From: Persicaria tinctoria
Taxonomy: Eukaryota; Streptophyta; Magnoliopsida; Caryophyllales; Polygonaceae
Length of the DNA stretch: 64,000 nucleotides
NCBI GenBank assembly: GCA_037127255.1
Contig: JBANSL010000007.1
Coordinates: 66,061,538 to 66,125,537, forward strand
Direction: 5' to 3'
The position numbers and the translations under genes are program-made. Position 1 is the stretch's first letter. Each line of letters opens with the position of its first letter. Shown piece after piece: positions 57,542-64,000 of this stretch. Below the pieces are notes generated by a model, which was not told the origin of the DNA, did no database searches, and was given only the letters and a program-made list of their open reading frames with translations.

Positions 57542-59026
57542 CAAGAGGCTTGTGAGATATTTCCCTTACTTCTTCCTCTATCTTCTTCCCCTTTCTTTTG
57601 AATGTTTAGGGATAATCAACCTTAGTAACCAGGGAGAGTCTGAATCGCGGAATTCGCTTTGCACATCCATGAATCGCTTTGCACATCCATGAATTGCTGC
57701 TCTAATCAGGCATTTCCACTTCTTCTCCGATCAATTCGGGTCTCAAATCCAAACCCCTTGGCAAGCAAACTGGAAACCAATCTGATGGAATCGAAAGTTG
57801 CCAACTGAGCTAATCATCACCAACTGGACTACTTCAGATGAGCGCTCTCATGTATATGTCAAACTGCGGCACAGGGAGCAACCCAAGGACATGTCAGGTC
57901 AGGTTAGTTCATTTGTGAATTCTTTGAGATAAATGATACACCTATAGAAGCTTGATTGATTGAACTGCCTGGAAATAATGGATCCTCTTATGTCACTCTT
58001 ATCTACTGTTATTGCATTTACATTTGTTTTACCTGATCAAAACCTGTTGCAAATCACCCTGAGCACCAGATGTTTCTTCTCAACTGAAATTTAAGAACAT
58101 TGGTGATATTGTTTATTATATTTTGATTATCTTTACTGAAAATAAAAAACTGATTCCTCTATGCAATTGATTCTTCAAGCAACCAAGTTATATTGCTTCG
58201 TGCACAAGGTTCCAGTATGTGGAGAATGCGTATGCTTTCCCGAGCACCAGATCTGTGTGGTACTGTAGTGCTTTTATTCAAGTTTTTCCCTTTAGTATTT
58301 GTTGCAGTGGAAAATCTTCCTCCTATTTATGTTTAGCTTGAGGCTTGAGCAAGAGATAGAAATTTGTTGCTCAATTATGGGTGTATTGTTGAGTGCATTA
58401 TTACACTGTTATGGTTTACAAATTTCATTCTGTATTCTAAAAGGGTTTGTACTCCGTAATAATCCGGGGAGGTCAGTATGAAGGTTTTATCATTATTATG
58501 GATTGAAGAAAGTAGACTTGTAAACATGTTATGGTCCTTTGGATACTTCTGTTGGAGAAAACAGGAATGTAAACCTAATTGCAATGAAGTATTTCATATC
58601 AGCCCTTGAAGCAACACCAGACAGTGGTTGGGAAATTTTAGGAAATGACACTTTATTTTTAATTCCTTTGGTTCTGACAAATACTTAACAAGCCTTGCTG
58701 TACAGCCTTAGGAGAGCTTATGGTTTATTATTTGTCAAAAACATCCCAAACGATCCACACATTGCATTTTAGCAGGTACTGCTCATGTCGTATCGCTCAT
58801 GCTATCTGCTGCAACTTTTAGGTACTGTTCATTTTCACGCTTTATAACTCTTTGAATCACATTGACCAGTTAAAGGTGTATTGAATTTCTTTCTAAAGTA
58901 TCTTAACATGAGAACTTTCGATTTGATTTGATTTGGTTTGCTTTTATGCCCATGAAATCAATTGTTCTTTTTTGTTTCTAAATTCATGTTGCAGATTGTT
59001 GAGTGTGTGGTTTGGATTGTGTTTAG
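57542..59026 (+). other. Non-coding spacer between two gene fragments
   Basis: Intron- or intergenic-like, T-rich plus strand without supported exons. A 22-bp tandem duplication GAATCGCTTTGCACATCCAT occurs near 57650. Confidence 0.4.
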
Positions 59027-60960
59027 GAAGCTGAGATAGAGCGTGAACTCACCGACATTCCTTTATGCAGGTTGCAACAGGCAAGGTCTGATGGCACTCT
59101 TACACTGCAACAGAAGTCCAAATCAGAGAAAAAGCATGCGCGAGCTAACAAAAACAGGTTTGTTTTATTGATTTGTTGGTGCACCTGATGCTTTTAGTTC
59201 TTCATTGATGTTTGATTGTTTATCATCGGTTTATGAAGGCCAATGGAAATCAGCAGCAAGAAACCAGTTATTAGATTCAGTGAAGTAATCCAAGCTCCTA
59301 AGAAGGTGTGTATGGAGTTACATACTAATTAATAGAAACATAGTGGAATTTATATTTATATTGTTTTTACCTTGCTCTGAACTTTGGGGAAGAAATTGTT
59401 TGCAAGTTATTTTCGGTGTTGATACTCTTTTTGCAGCTGAAACTATATAGTATATTCTGTCAATTGAAACTCTTGGACAAAACTAGCGATGGACTCCTTC
59501 ACTTTTCAAATATATAACACTGAAAATCTTTTGAGGATTCTATACTTTCTATCCACATGGCCTCCACCATCTTAGGTGAGTTGTCTCTCAATATGATAAA
59601 TGGTGCATAGTCTGATAGATTAAGTTACCAAGTACTCATGGAATTTCTATCCTCTGATTGAATATCATCATAACCAATGTGAAACGATCAATTGATATTG
59701 CAATCTAATAATGTGTTTGTCCATTAAACCTATGGATCTGAGCATTTATTTAGTCACTTCTTAAATGTGAAAGTATTGGAGGGAAAACCTCACAATTCTT
59801 AGGAATTTGCTACTTACGTTCTTTTGCATTTTAACTCCCTCCCAAGCTTTTACTATGCATCTAATGCAACCTATCCTTTTGATTGAAGCTTCTTCGGATG
59901 TGTGCAAAACTTTGATTTGGCAATGACCAATAACTTCCTCTGGTAGTGTCATATTCAGATAGTGCGGGATCCACGGTTTGAATCTCTTTGTGGTAAACTT
60001 GATCTAGAGGGGTATGTATACTTTAATACTTTAGACGAATTTAAAATGAAAGGATGCATATTGTATGAAGTTTTATTCAATAATTTTTTTGAATCAAAGT
60101 CTTCCGATTTTGTTACTGTTTTCACTCATATGCGAATTCCAAATCCCTCTATTATAATGTGCTCGATCAAGAAAGCATTTTGATCTCACTTCAATGAATA
60201 ATTAGATCATGAAAATTTCAGACTAAAGGCTCATTCGTTGGATTTTTTTTTCCATTTCAATATCTTCCTTTTTTTTCCATTTTAGGTCCAAGAAAAGATA
60301 TTGTTTTATATATGATGAGCAACTACCTGCTAAAAAAGAGGTAACTGTTATCAGTATCTCTCAGCATGTTGTTGCCTTTAATACTGTCACTATGTGCCGG
60401 GAATCATCATTCGCTTGATTTCTGTTTTCGGCAGGAGCTGTGAAAGCAACTTAAGAAGTCTAAAGACCCTGAAGTCATTGCAGACTTGAAATCTCACATT
60501 TATGAGATTGTAACTACATCCTTTTGATATATGTATGATAAGACCTAAAAGGCACACGTATTAGAGTTGGTCCTTCTTTTTGTTTAAGTTGCTCTTTAAG
60601 TTTTCTGAAATATGTATTAATCAACATTTCATGTGCTGAAGAAATCTTCTCTTTCTACTAACTTTTCAGGATAAGCAGCTCAAATCAGCCTCAACGAAGA
60701 ATGTTGAATCGTAGATTTTATCTGCACACGAGAAGAAAGAAAGAGCAGCAGCAAAGCAGGGAAAGCAACCATTCTATCTTAATAAATGTAATATGTTCTC
60801 TTCCTTGCCCTTAAACTTTCAATTTCGGTGCTTCTGTCTACATTTCATCACTATTTTCCTGTTCTGTTTTACAACTGAAGTTCGGAAACAAAAGCTTATT
60901 CAGAAGTATGACAGCATGAAAAGATATGGCAATCATGTGTTGTTCGTACCACTAGGCCGG
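59027..60960 (+). pseudogene. RRP36: RRP36 (rRNA-processing protein) pseudogene, multi-exon
   Basis: Seven exon blocks with mostly canonical borders read as RRP36, a nucleolar protein for early 18S rRNA processing. 59027-59157 has IERELTDIPLCRLQQARSDG ... HARANKNR. 59239-59305 has PMEISSKKPVIRFSEVIQAP. 59959-60011 has VRDPRFESLCGKLDLEG. 60286-60340 has SKKRYCFIYDEQLPAKKE. 60435-60509 has KKSKDPEVIADLKSHI. 60670-60787 has DKQLKSASTKNVES ... AAAKQGKQPFYL. The last, from 60875, has VRKQKLIQKYDSMK. Defects: TGA at 60441-60443, TAG at 60712-60714, the last acceptor reads AA at 60873-60874, and the C-terminus leaves the family sequence after about 60940. The N-terminus is missing. The intron layout shows it arose by DNA duplication, not retroposition. 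Confidence 0.85.
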
Positions 60961-61003
60961 TTGAGGATCAACGCCAAAATAAGTCTTCTACTTTCCACAA
61001 GCT

Positions 61004-61205
61004 AGGTCACATAGAACAAGTAGTTTGTTCCTTATCTTCAAACTTTCTGTAAATTTTATTTTTTTTGTTACTATTAGCATGTGCGCTTCACCAAAATTGA
61101 ATGTGAGATCCCAACACCCCATTCAGCTTATGTATTGATATGGTATACATTTTAAATCCCTCCCCATGCATACACGTACACAGACTCACAGACACGCTAC
61201 CTCTT
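61004..61205 (+). other. Sequence between the RRP36 pseudogene and Helitron end C
   Basis: AT-rich 3' flank without a gene. CACAGACTCACAGACACG precedes the Helitron hairpin. Confidence 0.4.
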
Positions 61206-61229
61206 TCCCGTGCTTCACGGGAATGCTAA
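61206..61229 (+). mobile_element. Helitron 3' end C
   Basis: The hairpin CCCGTGCTTCACGGG (6-bp stem, 3-base loop) is followed by AATGCTAA and then T, fitting the CTRR-T rule. The start of this Helitron is not located; the gene fragments at 57407-60960 lie upstream in the same orientation and may be its cargo. Confidence 0.6.
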
Positions 61230-61825
61230 TCACAAAGACACACAAAAACCCTCACTAATCACATTTAAGCCGTTTCATCTGGCTGTTTCATCAAATAAGT
61301 ACCCTGCATTTCTTCGTCGATCCATGTATGGAGTCTTTATCCTCCTAATCACACACACACAAAAAACCTCAGTACTTCTAATATTTTATCAATTTAAATT
61401 TCAAAATTATAATTTCTTGAATTAATAACAATAATATATGTCTATCTTTTCATCTTCCAAAATTTGTATATTTATTAATATGAATTTATTTTTTTGTATT
61501 AAACTGAATGTCTTGAATTCAAAGAAATAAATGTCTCTTTTCATGTTCTAAGTGATTCAGTACTAACTTCTTGAATTTCAAGCAATCTTCACCTCATAAA
61601 TCTCATAGCCTCATAAATACATAATAAATCTCATATTTATGTTATTCAAAATTATATAAACTCTTAGGTCATATCTTATAAATTAATTTATTTTTGCAAA
61701 ACAACCCCGTATATTTTACATAGGTTGATGATTAGGAGAAAGCAAAATATAAGTTCATAGTTACCCTAAAAAAAAAGTTTATATAAAATTAAAGAGTCTC
61801 GATTGAGAAGAAACATGTCACGTGC
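61230..61825 (+). other. AT-rich sequence between Helitron ends C and A
   Basis: No gene is supported; a 71-codon frame at 61210-61425 crosses the hairpin and is chance. It probably belongs to the Helitron ending at 61847. Confidence 0.4.
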
Positions 61826-61847
61826 ATCGCACGGGCATGCTCCCTAG
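61818..61847 (+). mobile_element. Helitron 3' end A
   Basis: CGTGCATCGCACG (5-bp stem) followed by GGCATGCTCCCTAG and T. This is a very typical plant Helitron terminus. Its 5' end is not identified. Confidence 0.75.
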
Positions 61848-61849
61848 TA

Positions 61850-62051
61850 TCTATATATGTAACTATACACCTCTTTAAATAATGAGAACCATTTTTTATG
61901 AGGTGTTGTCACTACATTAATTTCAACCAGTCAAATTATACCTTTCTAATCTTATTCTAACTTTTATTAACATTTTATTTTATAATAGTAATTTATTATA
62001 TTATTGTAATTTGATTTAAAAAATCGCGCGATGGTGCACGAAAAGAACTAG
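61850..62051 (+). mobile_element. Complete 202-bp miniature Helitron
   Basis: Starts TCTATATATGTAAC after an A (61849) and ends GAACTAG before a T (62052). The imperfect hairpin CGCGCGATGGTGCACG ends about 11 bases from the 3' end. Its 5' end resembles that of the Helitron at 45623 (TCTATATATAAC). It sits two bases after the end of Helitron A. Confidence 0.7.
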
Positions 62052-62838
62052 TCTTACTTATGGATTATTGAGAAAATAATGCAGAAATTTATATTCTCTT
62101 TGTTTCAAAATATTTGTGTATTTTAATATTCATTACGCTTTTTAAAAATGATAAAAAAAAATTATATAAATATCAACATTTTAACTATCTTTTTTAGAAC
62201 TTGTTATTTATTTACAAATGAATTGAAAAAAGTTATTTTTTTTATCTTTAAAAGACACGCTGACTAATCCCCAACAATACCCAGCCAAGGAGCCCCCGGC
62301 GCCGCCCTGACTTCTTTCGATGTAAAGCCCCCGGCATCGCACCTCATGCTCCTCACCCTCGTCTCCATCTCATTCGCCGCCTATGTCATCTCCAAGCCTC
62401 TCCGACCGAGCGTCATGCTTGGTCGATGCCGATGTCCATCTCCCTGGCCTCGCTCTTAGCCCTGAACTATGGGCGATGTGCGACCTCCTTCAAGAGCAAG
62501 CTCCTATGACTCCAGCCTCGCCATCCACGCCTTCGCACTTCTCCACAGCCCCTTGAGCACTTCCGCTCCACTGACCCCTTCTATATCCAACTCTCCTTCC
62601 TCTGATTCAATCAGAGTTGTCAACCTGTAAACCCATCTCCTTCCTCCAAATCTGATTTTATCCCTGATCCACAAAATTGAATTGCAAACCCATCTCCTTC
62701 CCCAAATCTGATTTCATCCCCTAATCCACAAAATTGAAAAACTCAAATCTGATGTTATCCTTCTCCTTTCGAGTATGACAAACCCAAAAAAAAAACCCAC
62801 AAAATCTAAACACCCAAAATTACTCAGTTGACGGTGAC
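62052..62838. other. Unrecognised gene fragment in non-coding sequence
   Basis: 62260-62640 is GC- and CT-rich with broken frames. One reads PASHLMLLTLVSISFAAYVI, a membrane-like stretch; another reads YDSSLAIHAFALLHSPL. This suggests a frameshifted, decayed gene 5' end. No family is assigned. The remainder is AT-rich. Confidence 0.35.
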
Positions 62839-62846
62839 CTGATCTA

Positions 62847-63056
62847 CAGGGGCGGATCCTGGACCGACATTCTGGGGATACTTGAAGGTAAATTTTTCAT
62901 CATTCTGAGAATGTTTAAAGATAAAAAAAATTCTTTTGTAATTTTTTTCCCGGGTTGGGGATGCTTGACGTAAAATATTAGGAAATTAACACTAAAATTT
63001 TTTTTTTTTTAGGGGATGCTTGAGCATCCCCATCCGTACAAGAGGATCCGCCCCTG
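62847..63056. mobile_element. hAT MITE, 210 bp
   Basis: A perfect 13-bp terminal inverted repeat CAGGGGCGGATCC and an 8-bp TSD CTGATCTA (62839-62846 and 63057-63064). Subterminal GGGGATGCTTG and its complement repeat inside. Non-coding. Confidence 0.88.
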
Positions 63057-63064
63057 CTGATCTA

Positions 63065-64000
63065 TGTCTTCGGAGTCTAGTTTCGGCATCACCACCACCT
63101 AAATCGGTCTCTTCATTACTAACCTAATTCACAAAATTACCCATGTTTGAGGCATCACATGCAAAATATTGTCGAGCAAGCTTGCTCGGCCGTATTTGGA
63201 TCAAGTCCGCAATCACTGCAACATCACCGCAAGAATCAAGAATCAAGGGCTTCCTCTTTAGATGATTTTTAATTTTAATTCTTATCATTGGTTGTAATCT
63301 TAGGTTTAAGGTAGAGTTTTTTTTCTTTTTTCTTTTTACTGGCAACCCTCTGCGTAGAGTTATCAAGTCATCTTTTGATGGCTTCAAGATCGCTTCATCG
63401 ATCTACTTCTTGCCTACTGCTAACAAAAAATAAATAAAAAATTGAGACCGAGAGTAATTGCCCATGAAAGCGAAAAGTCATGAAGGCGAGAACCCATAAT
63501 TTTCATTTAGACGGATCGAAGAAGAAGGATGTCCATGCATTCTATTGATTTCATAATAATTGAAAACTGGATAGGAGACAAATAAAAAAAATATCCTTTT
63601 CTAAATATAATATCATAGATTTTTTTTTTTTAATATAAATGAGTGGTAACGATGGATCGAAGTGATTTCGGGTTAGTTCGGTACACGTAGTTGATGGGGT
63701 AACTGAAATTTATGAATTAAGTAGGTTAAATATATGTTAAATTAAATTGTTAATTTATATATATATATGCTAACAACATGTTTGAAAATCCTAATTGATA
63801 TACTACCCGATACAAACTAGCTAATGATCGAGAAAGAGAAAAAAACAAATAAATTTGTAAATATAGAAAAAAAATTCTAAAAAACTTGAGCGGTTGAAAA
63901 TCCAATTAAAAAATTAATTAAATAGAAATCTTATTCTTACCTCATTTAGAACTTTATAATATTAAAACCTAAAGTTTTTAAAACCTACTTTTAATACTAA
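63065..64000. other. AT-rich intergenic sequence to the window end
   Basis: No gene, RNA or complete element is supported. The minus frame at 63124-63387 is lysine-rich low-complexity translation without a recognisable domain. Confidence 0.45.

Overview
The window is a gene-poor, transposon-dense stretch of a flowering-plant nuclear genome, probably a eudicot. The evidence is a Tekay/Del-type Ty3 chromovirus, Athila/Tat-like remnants, CACTA, MULE, hAT, Stowaway and Helitron elements, an RTE-type LINE, and plant gene fragments with canonical GT-AG introns. Only one gene looks intact: a short acidic protein at 44576-45046 on the minus strand. The species cannot be told from the sequence.

Left part (1-28541) is a nest four levels deep, and target-site duplications (TSDs) can be read for each insertion. 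The ground layer is an old minus-strand Athila/Tat-like retrotransposon (1-62, 3130-3437, 26658-28199, LTR from 28201). A MULE (63-3120, 9-bp TSD) and a hAT element (3446-26649, 8-bp TSD) inserted into it. The hAT received a large non-coding LTR retrotransposon (3722-26525, minus strand, LTRs of 3.0 kb). Its 3' LTR in turn received a young Tekay chromovirus (4816-15947, plus strand, TSD TATAT). The non-coding element and the Tekay element share LTR ends, primer-binding site and leader, so the former looks like a non-autonomous relative of the latter. The Tekay gag-pol is broken by a gag frameshift and an in-frame stop before integrase.

Middle part (28542-45400) holds two non-autonomous CACTA elements, each with a 3-bp TSD. 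CACTA-1 (28542-32089) carries a tRNA-like sequence, a DUF1218-like first exon and a hAT element in that exon's following intron. CACTA-2 (33625-39135) carries several spliced-gene-like exons and long CAACGGTT subterminal arrays. Both sit in LTR-like remnants. Two copies of an approximately 99-bp tRNA-derived SINE (39788-39886, 40817-40915) have long perfect TSDs. A 1.1-kb hAT-like element, an RNase H fragment and the intact acidic-protein gene follow.

Right part (45583-64000) has a Helitron with captured exons inside a Stowaway MITE, a probable solo LTR related to Tekay, a 5'-truncated RTE LINE, two long-TIR MULEs and a second Stowaway-like MITE. After these come an aldo-keto reductase first-exon fragment next to an RRP36 pseudogene, a cluster of three Helitron 3' ends including a complete 202-bp Helitron, and a 210-bp hAT MITE. 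Nothing forms a working pathway. The interest lies in the element nesting, the autonomous/non-autonomous pairing, gene capture and the SINE family.
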